DNA of 64,000 nt. It comes from Streptococcus constellatus. Its GTDB lineage: Bacteria > Bacillota > Bacilli > Lactobacillales > Streptococcaceae. Made by a program: the position numbers and the translations under genes. Location: the NCBI RefSeq assembly GCF_902167705.1, contig NZ_CABHMZ010000027.1, positions 1 to 64,000 on the forward strand, read 5' to 3'. Below, piece after piece: positions 37,532-47,177 of the stretch (position 1 is the first letter of the stretch; each line of letters opens with the position of its first letter). The notes beneath the pieces were generated by a model, which was given only the letters and a program-made list of their open reading frames with translations, searched no databases and had not been told where the DNA came from.

Positions 37532-37861
37532 ATGCCAGAAGAAAATGAATTGATTCACGTAGCAATGCAGATTATTTTGCATGCAGGTAATGCCCGAAAC
37601 TATTTAAACGAGGCTCTTGAGTATGCAAAAAAATTTGACTTTATTCAAGCAGAGGAAAAGATGGCAGAAGCAAGTGCAGAAATTATTCTTGCACATAAAT
37701 CACAGACCTCTACAGTTCAAAATGAAATGAGCGGTAAAAGTTATGATTATTCATTGCTATTTAATCATGCTCAAGATACACTGATGACTGTGATGTCTGA
37801 AATCAATATTGGACAACAACTGATTGATATTCTTAAACTTATTAAGAAAGGGGAAGAGTAG
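37532..37861 (+). CDS. PTS lactose/cellobiose-type IIA component
   Basis: A 109-residue all-helical protein, active as a trimer in this family. AMQIILHAGNARNYLNEALE and LFNHAQDTLMTVM contain the conserved histidines; the latter (about residue 78) is the phosphorylation site. AGGAGGAATA precedes the ATG. It receives phosphate from HPr. Confidence 0.92.
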   Translation: MPEENELIHVAMQIILHAGNARNYLNEALEYAKKFDFIQAEEKMAEASAEIILAHKSQTSTVQNEMSGKSYDYSLLFNHAQDTLMTVMSEINIGQQLIDILKLIKKGEE

Positions 37862-37863
37862 GC

Positions 37864-39312
37864 ATGCAAGAAAAATTTCCAGATACATTCTTATGGGGTG
37901 CATCAACTAGCGCCTATCAAGTAGAAGGAGCTGCATACGAAGATGGTAAAAAAGCTTCGCAACAAGATTATATAAATAGAGAAAGTTATAAATTAAAGGG
38001 ATTTGCGACGGCAGATATTGCAAGTGATCATTATCATCGGTATAAAGAGGATGTATCTCTGATGAAGGAAATGGGATTAACGTGTTATCGTTTTTCAATT
38101 GCATGGTCGCGCGTCTTCCCAGATGGCATTGGCAAGGTGAATGAAAAAGGTATTCAATTTTATAGAAATCTAATTGATGAATTATTAAAAAATAACATTG
38201 AACCAATTGTTACCTTATATCATTATGATTTACCCATGGTCTTGGTTGAAAAATATGATGGTTGGATAAGTCGAGAAGTTGTTAAGGATTTTGAGTATTA
38301 TGCTAGATACGTTATTTCTGAATTTAAAGATAAAGTAAAATATTGGACTACAATCAATGAACAGAGCATCATTGTACAATATATTGATAGAAAAAATTAT
38401 ATTCCTGAAAAATATCAGGGAAATAACCAAATTCGCTATCAGATTAATCATCATATGAATTTAGCTCATGCGACAGCTTGTAAGTTAGTGCATGAGCTAG
38501 TGCCAAATGGATTAGTTGGTGCAGCTTTGGGTTATGCTCCTGTATATCCTCTTACTTCAGATCCTAAAGATTGTATGGCGGCTCAAAACGCTCATGATCT
38601 GAGAAATGCCTTCTTTCTAGATGCTTATTTTAAGGGAGAATATACAAAATCAGCTATGATTTATCTTGAAGAGCATGGGTTAGCTCCTATTATTGAGGAG
38701 GGAGACTTAGAGCTTATGAAGGAAGGATATTCGGACTTCTTGGCTTTGAATTACTATTATAGTGATTGTGCAAAATATTGCCCAGATGACGGCACAAAAG
38801 AAATTCGCTATAATGGTGTGAACCTAACTGGAAAGAAAGGTGAAATGTCAGGATTTGAGACACATCCCGGTTTTTATGAGATGTGTAAAAATCCAAAATT
38901 AGATACTACAGATTGGGACTGGTCAATTGATTCAATTGGCTTGGAATACTTATTAAGAGATATCTATGCACGATATGGAAAACCATTGATGATAACCGAA
39001 AACGGTATTGGTGCATTTGATACATTGGTAGAGGACAAAGCCATTCATGACCCTTACAGAATTAACTATTTGCGAGATCATATTATTGCAATGAAAGCAG
39101 CAATTGATAAAGGTGTTGAAATGATGGCATACTGTCCTTGGTCAGCAATTGACTTGCTATCAACAAGTAATGGGGTGAAAAAGCGATATGGGTTCATTTA
39201 TGTTGATAGAACGGATGATGATCCTAAAGAATTAGCTCGCTATAAAAAAGATTCTTATTATTGGTATAAAAAAGTAATTAAAACAAAGGGCAATGACTTG
39301 GGGGATATATAA
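37864..39312 (+). CDS. 6-phospho-beta-glucosidase (GH1)
   Basis: A 482-residue cytoplasmic enzyme hydrolysing the phosphorylated disaccharide or glucoside delivered by the PTS. FLWGASTSAYQVEGA is the GH1 N-terminal signature; TINEQ (about residue 166) supplies the acid/base Glu, with Gln replacing the usual Pro of NEP; ITENGIGA (about 376) holds the nucleophile Glu. Full length for the family. It begins 2 bp after the IIA stop. The island's base composition is visibly AT-richer than its flanks, suggesting acquisition by transfer. Confidence 0.92.
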   Translation: MQEKFPDTFLWGASTSAYQVEGAAYEDGKKASQQDYINRESYKLKGFATADIASDHYHRYKEDVSLMKEMGLTCYRFSIAWSRVFPDGIGKVNEKGIQFYRNLIDELLKNNIEPIVTLYHYDLPMVLVEKYDGWISREVVKDFEYYARYVISEFKDKVKYWTTINEQSIIVQYIDRKNYIPEKYQGNNQIRYQINHHMNLAHATACKLVHELVPNGLVGAALGYAPVYPLTSDPKDCMAAQNAHDLRNAFFLDAYFKGEYTKSAMIYLEEHGLAPIIEEGDLELMKEGYSDFLALNYYYSDCAKYCPDDGTKEIRYNGVNLTGKKGEMSGFETHPGFYEMCKNPKLDTTDWDWSIDSIGLEYLLRDIYARYGKPLMITENGIGAFDTLVEDKAIHDPYRINYLRDHIIAMKAAIDKGVEMMAYCPWSAIDLLSTSNGVKKRYGFIYVDRTDDDPKELARYKKDSYYWYKKVIKTKGNDLGDI

Positions 39313-39422
39313 TTTCTGAATTATAAATATTGCGTATTATGTTTCCTATTAATTAGGGCTGTGGATAAATCAACTAAATAGCAAAGTTTCAAAGTATAAT
39401 AATGTACGGGTTAGTTGGACTA

Positions 39423-39612
39423 TTAGTGAAAGGATTGAGTTCTGTATTGGACAGAGTTCAGTCTTTTTAGTTTTGCTTTATTATAATAGTGGGTATAATT
39501 GATAATTGTCTTAAGCTACTCAGAGAATGAAAGGTTTACTGAAGCCCCTAAAATATTTTTACTTTCAGAATACTCAAGAAAGATTCTATCATGTCAGTAT
39601 TGATATCATTCT
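39423..39612 (-). mobile_element. second IS3-family transposase remnant
   Basis: The minus strand encodes NDINTDMIESFLSILKVKIF (about 39612-39553) and, in a shifted frame, INYTHYYNKAKLKRLNSVQY followed by RTQSFH and a stop at 39423. These match the catalytic-end and C-terminal motifs of an IS3 OrfB (MESFFxxLKxExFY ... YxxYYNxxRxKxKLKxLSPVQYRTxSF). Orientation is the same as the remnant at 33421. It is degenerate and not functional. Confidence 0.75.
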
Positions 39613-39684
39613 CTTTATAATTTTAGGTAAAGATGAAGCGATTTTTCCTTTCTGTTTTAACTGATATATGTTTACTTTATCTTC

Positions 39685-39893
39685 CTAACCTGATTTCATA
39701 TAAAAAGATTCTAAAGATTCATTTTGGGAGTAAGGATTGTTATGATTCTTTTCAATTAGAATTTGGTTGTATAGTTCATATGGTGTACATTCAAAAAGTT
39801 TCATAAGCTCTAATGTGTTTTTATCTACTGTAGAAATTACAGTGAGTTTCTTTAATCGATTTTTGAAAGTTATGTAGAAAAGGTACAGAAAAT
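39685..39893 (-). pseudogene. unidentified gene remnant
   Basis: An open minus-strand frame without a start codon reads FYITFKNRLKKLTVISTVDK, then NTLELMKLFECTPYELYNQI and LIEKNHNNPYSQNESLESFY before a stop at 39685. The NTLELMKLFECTPYEL stretch loosely resembles the end of a small XRE-type DNA-binding domain, but I do not identify it. The remainder of 39313-39980 holds no supportable gene. Confidence 0.35.
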
Positions 39894-39980
39894 CTCATGT
39901 TTTCCAGTTTTATGACTTTTCTACAATCCAAATATAACTTTTTTGATAGAATAATAGTATAACTCGTGAATGGAGGCTAT

Positions 39981-42347
39981 ATGTCAAAGGATATATACAT
40001 AGGTCTTAGTCAAAAAGAAGTTGAAGAACGAATTCAAAAAGGCTTAGTAAATAAAGTAACAGTTAGTACGGAAAAGACAATTTGGCAAATCATCCAGTCA
40101 AATGTTTTCACTTATTTTAATTTCATATTTTTTGTACTTGCTGTGTTATTAATTATTGTACAATCGTGGAATAATCTGCTTTTTCTACCTATCGTTATTA
40201 TCAATTCTCTTATTGGGATTGTTCAAGAATTAAGAGCTAGAAAAACATTGAGTAAAATGCAGTTACTTCATCACAATATAGCAATTGCCATACGAGATGG
40301 AAAAGAAGTTCAGCTAGACACGAAAGACCTAGTACAAGATGATCTTGTTCTTTTTTCTGCCGGTGACCAAATTTATGCAGACGCTAGGCTTGTATCAGGT
40401 GATTTGAAAGTCAATGAATCACAATTAACCGGTGAAGCAGATGAAATTGCAAAAAAAGTGAATGATACCGTCATGTCAGGTAGCTTTGTTGTATCTGGCA
40501 AAGCGTATGCTTGCTTAGAAAAGGTGGGCGATGATTCTTACATCAATCAGCTAACATTGAAGGCCAAAGAAGTATCTGGAAAAGAAGAATCTGAAATGGT
40601 ACGGTCGGTCAATAATTTGGTTAAGGCGATTGGATTTTTGATTATTCCTTTAGGACTTATCTTATTTTTCCAAAGTTATGTGACCAATCATGAAAGTTTT
40701 CAAGTTAGTATTGTTTCGACAGTAGGGGCGATTATTGGTATGATTCCAGAAGGGCTTTATCTTCTGATGACTTTAGCGCTAGCTTTGGGAGCAGTTAGTT
40801 TAGCAAGACAGAAAGTTTTGTTAAATAGCATGAAAGGGATAGAATCTCTTTCTCGTGTGGATATTTTGTGTGTGGATAAAACGGGGACCATTACAGAAAA
40901 TACGATGAAAGTCACACAAGTTCGATCTGTTCATCAAAATGAACAAATCTCGCAAGAAGCTCTTAAACACTATTTAGCAGTAAGTCCAGATGAAAATGAA
41001 ACAATTGTAGCGATCCGAGATTTTTTTGAGTCAGAAATAGTCGAAGAGTCTTGGACAGTATTGTCAATCTTTCCGTTTAGTTCAAAAACCAAGTTTGGAG
41101 CAATTTCTTTTAAAGAGGGCAATTTTATTTTAGGTGCCCCAGAATTTGTATTAAAAGAAAAACTGGAAGAATATCGCAGCTATATTCAAAAATATGCAGA
41201 AAGTGGAACGCGAGTTCTTGTTTTTGCTGAATCAAAAGAGCCGTTAGTTACGGGTGATTTGACTCAAACAGTAGAACCGCTGCTCTTCATCTTATTAGAA
41301 AACCCAATTCGAGAAAATGCTGCTGAAACCTTTTCCTATTTTGCTCTTCAGGGTGTGGAAGTTAAAGTTATCTCAGGAGACAATCCTGTCACAGTTGCGG
41401 CAGTTGCTGCCAAAGCAGAGATTCCTCATGCAGAGAATTATATAGATGCACAAAGGTTAGATACTGATGAAAAAATTGCTCAAGCAGTTGAAAAATATAC
41501 AGTCTTTGGCCGAGTAACCCCTCAACAAAAACAAAAACTGGTTCAAGCTCTTCAAGCTAACCAACATAAAGTTGCAATGACAGGGGACGGTGTAAATGAT
41601 ATCTTAGCCATGAAAACTGCAAATTGCAGTATTGCTATGGAATCCGGCAATAATGCTACAAAGCAAATTGCACAAGTTGTTTTGCTGGATTCTGATTTTT
41701 CACATATGCCACATATTGTGACAGAGGGACGCAGAGTTGTCAATAATATTCAGCGCTCTGCTAGTTTGTTTCTTGTAAAAAATATTTTTTCCATTTCACT
41801 AGCTATTTTGTCCAGTTTGTTTGCCTTTACCTATCCTTTGCAGGCTTCGCAAGTTTCTTTGATTAGTGCCTTTACGATTGGTATTCCGGGATTTATGTTA
41901 GCCTTAGAGCCAAACAAGCAACGCATTCGTGGTCGTTTTATTAGAACGGTTTTGCAGAATGCCATACCCGCAGCTCTTGTTGATTTACTAGCGGTTTTGA
42001 TTGTCATGCTCTGTGGTCGAATTTTTCGATTATCTACACAAGAAGTTGCAACATCTTCTATTATCTTATTGGCTGTAGTTGGATTTATTATTATCATAAA
42101 ACTTATTCAACCGCTCAATCGGATGAAAACCACTGTGCTGCTCTTCAACATGATTGGGTTGATTGTTTCAGGGATTTTATTTCACTCTATCTTTTCTTTA
42201 TCTAAAATCTCACCTATCACCATTATCCTCACAATCATTCTCTCATTGATGCTAGAATCGCTCATGAGACTGTTTCAATATGTTACCAATAAACTATTTG
42301 CAAGGTTTGATAAAGTTTTGATAAGATACCAAGTGGCTAAAAAATAA
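39981..42347 (+). CDS. P-type cation-transporting ATPase (CtpE-like)
   Basis: A 788-residue membrane pump. CVDKTGTITENT (about residue 298) holds the phosphorylated Asp, LTGEADE is the actuator TGE motif, TGDGVNDILAMK the P-domain hinge, and IPEGLYLLM the TM4 ion-site motif. There is no N-terminal metal-binding domain or soft-metal CPC motif, so the ion is more likely Ca2+, Mg2+ or a monovalent cation; resemblance is to CtpE-type pumps. The start at 39981 has GGAGG 5 bases before it; the ATG at 39966 lies within that leader. Confidence 0.87.
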   Translation: MSKDIYIGLSQKEVEERIQKGLVNKVTVSTEKTIWQIIQSNVFTYFNFIFFVLAVLLIIVQSWNNLLFLPIVIINSLIGIVQELRARKTLSKMQLLHHNIAIAIRDGKEVQLDTKDLVQDDLVLFSAGDQIYADARLVSGDLKVNESQLTGEADEIAKKVNDTVMSGSFVVSGKAYACLEKVGDDSYINQLTLKAKEVSGKEESEMVRSVNNLVKAIGFLIIPLGLILFFQSYVTNHESFQVSIVSTVGAIIGMIPEGLYLLMTLALALGAVSLARQKVLLNSMKGIESLSRVDILCVDKTGTITENTMKVTQVRSVHQNEQISQEALKHYLAVSPDENETIVAIRDFFESEIVEESWTVLSIFPFSSKTKFGAISFKEGNFILGAPEFVLKEKLEEYRSYIQKYAESGTRVLVFAESKEPLVTGDLTQTVEPLLFILLENPIRENAAETFSYFALQGVEVKVISGDNPVTVAAVAAKAEIPHAENYIDAQRLDTDEKIAQAVEKYTVFGRVTPQQKQKLVQALQANQHKVAMTGDGVNDILAMKTANCSIAMESGNNATKQIAQVVLLDSDFSHMPHIVTEGRRVVNNIQRSASLFLVKNIFSISLAILSSLFAFTYPLQASQVSLISAFTIGIPGFMLALEPNKQRIRGRFIRTVLQNAIPAALVDLLAVLIVMLCGRIFRLSTQEVATSSIILLAVVGFIIIIKLIQPLNRMKTTVLLFNMIGLIVSGILFHSIFSLSKISPITIILTIILSLMLESLMRLFQYVTNKLFARFDKVLIRYQVAKK

Positions 42348-42349
42348 AA

Positions 42350-42376
42350 GAAGCTGGGACGAAAGTATCCAGCTTC
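42350..42376 (+). terminator. hairpin after the P-type ATPase (repeat module)
   Basis: GAAGCTGG (42350-42357) pairs with CCAGCTTC (42369-42376). No T run follows on the plus strand. It has the same GCTGGGAC...CCAGC design as modules at 4974 and 51273. Confidence 0.5.
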
Positions 42377-42499
42377 AAAGTATACTATGTAATAAAGCAA
42401 CAACGCAGTATTTGATTGCTCAAAGTTAGAGATAAGGCTTGCGAAGGAAATCATTCTTCGGTTGTTTTTAGTTTGAAAGAGTAGCTAATTAGTTTTTCA

Positions 42500-42544
42500 G
42501 GGAATGAGACTAGAAACTAAACATTTTAGTTATGTCTCACTCCC
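42500..42544. repeat. composite repeat hairpin, terminator-like
   Basis: GGGAATGAGAC (42500-42510) pairs with GTCTCACTCCC (42534-42544), and inside it AACTAAA (42515-42521) pairs with TTTAGTT (42525-42531). It may terminate the convergent DUF3397 gene or the ATPase transcript. Confidence 0.6.
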
Positions 42545-42551
42545 ATTTTCA

Positions 42552-42905
42552 TTATTTTGATAAGAATAAACCAATCACCATAGCGAGATAGAGAAAGAAG
42601 GTCAAAATAAAGCCAGCTCGCCAGAAGAATTTTAAAAATTTAGGATAGTAAAAGCTGCGTCTGACTTTAAGGAAATAGACGGTGATAGCAATTGCTAAAG
42701 CAGAAAGAGCTAAAGCTAATTCTGGCAACAAGCTGTGATAGAAAGCCTTATCTGAGATGAGATAGAACTCTAACACGAGAAGCGGAAAAGCTAAATCTGC
42801 AAAATTCAAACCAAATCGTTTCAGGCGGAATAATTTTGTGATAATAATGGTTAAAATAATAGTTAAAAAGATAAATAAAACAGAAGCTATTTTTAATAAT
42901 GTCAT
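42552..42905 (-). CDS. DUF3397 membrane protein
   Basis: A 117-residue protein with four hydrophobic segments starting MTLLKIASVLFIFLTIILTI, with RFGLNFADLAFPLLVLEFYL and FWRAGFILTFFLYLAMVIGL. The family is found in streptococci and lactobacilli, often next to rplK as here; function unknown. The ribosome site is weak. It is divergent from rplK. Confidence 0.8.
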   Translation of the reverse strand: MTLLKIASVLFIFLTIILTIIITKLFRLKRFGLNFADLAFPLLVLEFYLISDKAFYHSLLPELALALSALAIAITVYFLKVRRSFYYPKFLKFFWRAGFILTFFLYLAMVIGLFLSK

Positions 42906-42960
42906 ACAAATATTTTACCATAAAAAATATAAAAAAGAAGAGGAAATCCGCAGTTTTGTC

Positions 42961-43011
42961 TTGCATTTTACAAAGATTGGTGTATAATAGATGAGTATGC
43001 GAAAAGCATAC
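42961..43011 (+). promoter_or_regulatory. rplK promoter and first leader hairpin
   Basis: TTGCAT (42961-42966), 16-bp spacer, TATAAT (42983-42988). The transcript would begin near GTATGC (42995-43000), GAAAA loop, GCATAC (43006-43011). Confidence 0.65.
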
Positions 43012-43013
43012 TT

Positions 43014-43050
43014 GTGGGAGGTAAAAATCTTACATTACCGCCAAAACCAC
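43014..43050 (+). promoter_or_regulatory. probable L1-binding autoregulatory hairpin in the rplK leader
   Basis: GTGG (43014-43017) pairs with CCAC (43047-43050); inside, GGTAA (43020-43024) pairs with TTACC (43035-43039), leaving an asymmetric loop GA / GCCAAAA. CCAC ends at the base before AAAGGAGG. L1 is known to repress its operon by binding an rRNA-like hairpin in the L11 leader, and this position and shape fit. Confidence 0.5.
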
Positions 43051-43066
43051 AAAGGAGGATTTAAAA

Positions 43067-43492
43067 ATGGCTAAAAAAGTCGAAAAACTTGTAAAATTGC
43101 AAATCCCTGCTGGTAAAGCTACTCCAGCTCCACCAGTTGGTCCTGCGCTTGGTCAAGCCGGTATCAACATCATGGGATTCACGAAAGAGTTCAACGCTCG
43201 TACAGCTGATCAAGCTGGCATGATTATCCCAGTTGTTATCTCAGTATATGAAGACAAATCATTTACTTTCGTAACAAAGACACCACCAGCTGCTGTTCTT
43301 TTGAAAAAAGCTGCAGGTGTTGAAAAGGGATCAGGTACACCAAACAAAACAAAAGTTGCAACAGTTACTCGTGCACAAGTACAAGAAATTGCTGAAACTA
43401 AGATGCCAGATTTGAACGCTGCAAACCTTGAGTCTGCAATGCGTATGATCGAAGGTACTGCTCGTTCTATGGGATTCACTGTTGTTGACTAA
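43067..43492 (+). CDS. rplK: 50S ribosomal protein L11
   Basis: A 141-residue protein, exactly family length. [20 protein letters not shown] and [20 protein letters not shown] are the L11 N-terminal signature; the C-terminal domain that contacts 23S rRNA and elongation factors runs from about 75. It is the first gene of the rplK-rplA operon. Confidence 0.98.
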   Translation: MAKKVEKLVKLQIPAGKATPAPPVGPALGQAGINIMGFTKEFNARTADQAGMIIPVVISVYEDKSFTFVTKTPPAAVLLKKAAGVEKGSGTPNKTKVATVTRAQVQEIAETKMPDLNAANLESAMRMIEGTARSMGFTVVD

Positions 43493-43537
43493 TCAATAAC
43501 ACCCAAACCCGCAAGACTTCATCATTTCGAGAAGGAC

Positions 43538-43564
43538 GTGGGAGATGAAAATCGATTGAACCAC
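43538..43564 (+). promoter_or_regulatory. second, smaller GTGGGA...CCAC hairpin before rplA
   Basis: GTGG (43538-43541), GA, GAT (43544-43546), GAAA loop, ATC (43551-43553), GATTGAA, CCAC (43561-43564), then AAGGAG at 43569. It has the same outline as the element at 43014-43050: outer GTGG/CCAC helix, GA on one side, a purine-rich bulge on the other. Confidence 0.45.
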
Positions 43565-43582
43565 TTACAAGGAGAATAGAAA

Positions 43583-44272
43583 ATGGCTAAAAAAAGCAAA
43601 CAACTTCGTGCTGCTCTTGAAAAAATCGACAGCACAAAAGCATACAGTGTAGAAGAAGCTGTAGCACTTGCAAAAGAAACAAACTTTGCAAAATTTGACG
43701 CAACTGTAGAAGTTGCTTATAACTTGAACATTGACGTGAAAAAAGCAGATCAACAAATCCGTGGTGCAATGGTTCTTCCAAACGGAACTGGTAAAACTTC
43801 ACGCGTGCTTGTTTTCGCGCGTGGTGCAAAAGCAGAAGAAGCAAAAGCTGCTGGTGCAGATTTCGTTGGTGAAGATGACCTCGTTGCAAAAATCAACGGT
43901 GGTTGGCTTGACTTTGATATCGTAATTGCTACACCTGATATGATGGCACTTGTTGGACGTCTTGGACGTGTTCTTGGACCACGTAACTTGATGCCAAACC
44001 CTAAAACTGGTACTGTAACAATGGATGTTGCAAAAGCAGTTGAAGAGTCTAAAGGTGGTAAAATTACTTACCGTGCAGACCGTGCAGGTAACGTACAAGC
44101 TATCATTGGTAAAGTTTCATTTGATGCTGATAAGTTGGTTGAAAACTTCAAAGCATTCCACGATGTGATTGCCAAAGCTAAACCGGCTACAGTAAAAGGA
44201 ACTTACATGACCAATCTTACTATTACAACTACTCAAGGTGTAGGTATTAAGGTTGATGTCAACTCACTTTAA
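43583..44272 (+). CDS. rplA: 50S ribosomal protein L1
   Basis: A 229-residue protein forming the mobile L1 stalk and the translational repressor of its own operon. [35 protein letters not shown] and [13 protein letters not shown] are characteristic. AAGGAGAATAGAAA precedes the start. Confidence 0.98.
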   Translation: MAKKSKQLRAALEKIDSTKAYSVEEAVALAKETNFAKFDATVEVAYNLNIDVKKADQQIRGAMVLPNGTGKTSRVLVFARGAKAEEAKAAGADFVGEDDLVAKINGGWLDFDIVIATPDMMALVGRLGRVLGPRNLMPNPKTGTVTMDVAKAVEESKGGKITYRADRAGNVQAIIGKVSFDADKLVENFKAFHDVIAKAKPATVKGTYMTNLTITTTQGVGIKVDVNSL

Positions 44273-44281
44273 TTTAGAATC

Positions 44282-44310
44282 TAAAACTCTATCTTCGGAT
44301 GGAGTTTTTC
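44282..44310 (+). terminator. intrinsic terminator after rplA
   Basis: AAAACTCTATC, TTCG tetraloop, GATGGAGTTTTT (one G-U pair). Confidence 0.88.
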
Positions 44311-44390
44311 ATTTGTACGAAACGAATAGCGGTGGAGTGATGAAACTCATCGCTTTTTATATTTGGAAGAAAGTTTGCAGGGGGATACAT

Positions 44391-44420
44391 ATATAACATA
44401 AAAATATTTTTATGTTATAT
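44391..44420. promoter_or_regulatory. perfect 30-bp palindrome upstream of acnA
   Basis: ATATAACATAAAAAT (44391-44405) is followed immediately by its exact reverse complement (44406-44420). It lies 26 bp upstream of the acnA -35. It may be an operator or a cruciform-forming site. Confidence 0.6.
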
Positions 44421-44430
44421 TTTCTGACAT

Positions 44431-44475
44431 ATTTTTCAAAAAACTATTGCATGAATTTTCGTAAAATTGTATAAT
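44431..44475 (+). promoter_or_regulatory. acnA promoter with CodY-like boxes
   Basis: -35 TTGCAT (44447-44452), 17-bp spacer, -10 TATAAT (44470-44475). The spacer contains AATTTTCGTAAAATT (44454-44468), 13 of 15 matches to the CodY box AATTTTCWGAAAATT. A weaker one, ATTTTTCAAAAAACT (44431-44445, 12 of 15), abuts the -35. CodY bound there would block the promoter in amino-acid-rich conditions. Confidence 0.6.
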
Positions 44476-44507
44476 ATAAAATAATTATTCCTAATGGGAG
44501 GTTTCTC

Positions 44508-47177
44508 ATGCTAACATATAAATCTATATTATATCAAGATAAGCGAGAATATAGCTATATTGATCTCGAAAAAGCGGCATTAGATATGGGTGGAAACATA
44601 AACAGTCTTCCTTATTCTATTCGCATGTTATTAGAAAGTCTTTTGCGAAAAGAAGATGGTGATGCTGTAAGAAAACATCACATAGAGAATCTAATGCACT
44701 ATCAAGCTGTTAAACCGAAAGGTGAAGTGCCCTTTAAACCAAGTCGTGTTATTTTACAGGATTTTACGGGAGTACCAGTTGTTGTTGACTTGGCAAGTAT
44801 GCGCGATGCAGTTGTAACAAATGGGGGAGACCCAGAACTTATCAATCCTGAAATTCCTGTGGATTTAGTCATTGACCATAGTGTGCAAGTTGATTGTTAT
44901 GGCTGTGAGACTGCTTTGGAAGAAAATATAACAAAAGAATTTTCACGTAATAATGAGCGGTATGAATTTTTGAAATGGGCTGAGCGATCTTTTGATAATT
45001 ATCGTGCAGTTCCACCTGCAACTGGGATTATTCACCAAGTTAATATTGAATTCCTTAGTGATGTTGTTATTGAAAAAGACGGTATGCTTTATCCAGATTC
45101 AATGTTTGGAACAGACAGTCATACAACAATGATCAACGGAATAGGGGTTCTTGGCTGGGGAGTTGGAGGAATTGAAGCAGAAGCTGCTATGTTGGGAGAA
45201 GCCTCCTATTTTCCGGTTCCAGAAGTGATTGGTGTACGCTTAGTTGGGAAATTGCCTAAGATTGCAACGGCAACAGACTTAGCTTTAAAAGTAACGCAAC
45301 GATTGCGACAAGAAAATGTAGTTGGAAAATTTGTGGAATACTTTGGGAAAGGACTAGCAACACTTAGCTTGGCAGACCGCGCAACAGTTGCAAATATGGC
45401 GCCAGAATATGGGGCAACTTGCGGTTACTTTCCTATTGATGAAGAGACACTTCGCTATATGCGACTAACAAACCGAAAAGAAAAACATATTGCGTTAACG
45501 AAGCTCTATGCTCAAAAGAATCATCTATTTTATGATGAAAATGTGGAGCCAATTTATTCAAAAATTGTTGAGATTGATTTGTCCACCATTGTTCCAAGTA
45601 TTTCTGGTCCCAAACGGCCACAGGATTTAATTGAATTGACAAATGCTAAGCAAGAATTTCAAGCGAGTCTTATCCGAGAAGCTGGTGTTCGAGGTTTTGG
45701 TTTGCCAAGAGAGGAATTGAGGAAAACAGCGACGGTATTATTTGACGATTATGAAGAAGAAATTAAAACGGGTCATGTCGCTATTGCAGCAATCACTAGT
45801 TGTACTAATACTTCCAACCCGTATGTCCTAATGGCGGCAGGCTTAGTAGCTAAACGTGCTGTGGAAAAAGGATTGCGTGTTTCAAAGACAGTCAAAACGC
45901 CACTTGCACCAGGCAGTAAGGTTGTTACGGCTTATTTGAAGGAGAGTGGTCTCCAAGTCTATCTGGACAAATTAGGTTTTAATATTGTTGGATATGGCTG
46001 CACCACTTGCATTGGCAATTCTGGAAATTTGTTACCAGAAGTGGCAAAAGCAATTACGGATACGGATTTACTTGCTAGTGCTGTCCTATCAGGTAATCGG
46101 AATTTTGAAGGACGAATCAATCCTTTGGTTAAAGCAAATTTTTTAGCTAGTCCGCCACTGGTGGTCGCTTATGCTTTAGCTGGGAATACAAATATTGATT
46201 TAACAAGTGAACCGCTTGGATATGATAGAAATGGGCTACCTGTTTACTTCATGGATCTTATGCCAAATCATGACTTGGTAGCAGACTATGTTCGAAAGTA
46301 TGTTACTTGTAACCTGTTTAAAAAAGAGTATGAGCATGTTTTTACTGATAGTGAAAAATGGAATCAAATTCCAACGACAAAATCGAAAATCTATCATTGG
46401 AATCAAGCTTCTACTTATATACAAAATCCTCCTTACTTTGATAGCTTGGAAGATGATACAAGCATTCAATCGTTGAAAAATCTAGCTGTTTTAGCAAAAT
46501 TTGGAGATACGATTACGACAGATCATATTTCTCCAGCAGGAAATATTGCTAGAAATAGTCCAGCAGCATTATATCTAGAGGAACATGGTGTAAGCTATCA
46601 AGACTTTAATTCTTATGGTAGTCGTCGCGGGAATCATGAAGTAATGATGAGAGGCACCTTTGCCAATATTCGGATAAAAAATGAACTAGCAGCTGGAAAA
46701 CTTGGTGGTTATACAAAGTATAAAGGTGAACTGATGCCGATTTATGAAGCTGCTATGTGTTATAAGAAAGAAAAAGTGGATACGATTATTTTGGCAGGTC
46801 GAGATTATGGTATGGGTTCTAGTCGTGATTGGGCAGCTAAAGGAGCAAATCTTTTGGGTGTTAAAGTGGTTTTAGCTGAAAGTTTTGAAAGAATTCATCG
46901 CTCCAATTTAGTCATGATGGGCATTCTGCCTCTTCAATATTTGGACGGTGAAAATGCTCAAAATCTTGGATTAACTGGAAAAGAAACGTTTGATATTCAA
47001 TTGCCGAAGGAGCCACAGGTAGGGCAAGTCATAACGGTTATTGCAAAAGAAGGCGATCAAATCACACGATTTAAAGCACGTCTTCGTTTTGATGCAGACG
47101 CGGATATTCGTTATTATGAAAATGGGGGAATTTTACCAATGGTGGTTAGAAAGAAATTGCAAGAGGTAAAACAATGA
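44508..47177 (+). CDS. acnA: aconitate hydratase
   Basis: Interconverts citrate and isocitrate. The 889-residue product is AcnA/IRP-like in length. [4Fe-4S] ligands appear in [10 protein letters not shown] (about residue 430) and [11 protein letters not shown] (about 498-503). [22 protein letters not shown] and [16 protein letters not shown] are catalytic-site motifs. TGGGAGG precedes the ATG. It heads acnA-citZ-icd and overlaps citZ by 4 bp. Confidence 0.97.
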   Translation: MLTYKSILYQDKREYSYIDLEKAALDMGGNINSLPYSIRMLLESLLRKEDGDAVRKHHIENLMHYQAVKPKGEVPFKPSRVILQDFTGVPVVVDLASMRDAVVTNGGDPELINPEIPVDLVIDHSVQVDCYGCETALEENITKEFSRNNERYEFLKWAERSFDNYRAVPPATGIIHQVNIEFLSDVVIEKDGMLYPDSMFGTDSHTTMINGIGVLGWGVGGIEAEAAMLGEASYFPVPEVIGVRLVGKLPKIATATDLALKVTQRLRQENVVGKFVEYFGKGLATLSLADRATVANMAPEYGATCGYFPIDEETLRYMRLTNRKEKHIALTKLYAQKNHLFYDENVEPIYSKIVEIDLSTIVPSISGPKRPQDLIELTNAKQEFQASLIREAGVRGFGLPREELRKTATVLFDDYEEEIKTGHVAIAAITSCTNTSNPYVLMAAGLVAKRAVEKGLRVSKTVKTPLAPGSKVVTAYLKESGLQVYLDKLGFNIVGYGCTTCIGNSGNLLPEVAKAITDTDLLASAVLSGNRNFEGRINPLVKANFLASPPLVVAYALAGNTNIDLTSEPLGYDRNGLPVYFMDLMPNHDLVADYVRKYVTCNLFKKEYEHVFTDSEKWNQIPTTKSKIYHWNQASTYIQNPPYFDSLEDDTSIQSLKNLAVLAKFGDTITTDHISPAGNIARNSPAALYLEEHGVSYQDFNSYGSRRGNHEVMMRGTFANIRIKNELAAGKLGGYTKYKGELMPIYEAAMCYKKEKVDTIILAGRDYGMGSSRDWAAKGANLLGVKVVLAESFERIHRSNLVMMGILPLQYLDGENAQNLGLTGKETFDIQLPKEPQVGQVITVIAKEGDQITRFKARLRFDADADIRYYENGGILPMVVRKKLQEVKQ

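Noticed and set aside
43587-44098. Long minus-strand frames antisense to rplA
   Set aside because: They are Cys/Phe/Leu-rich shadows of a highly biased ribosomal protein gene.
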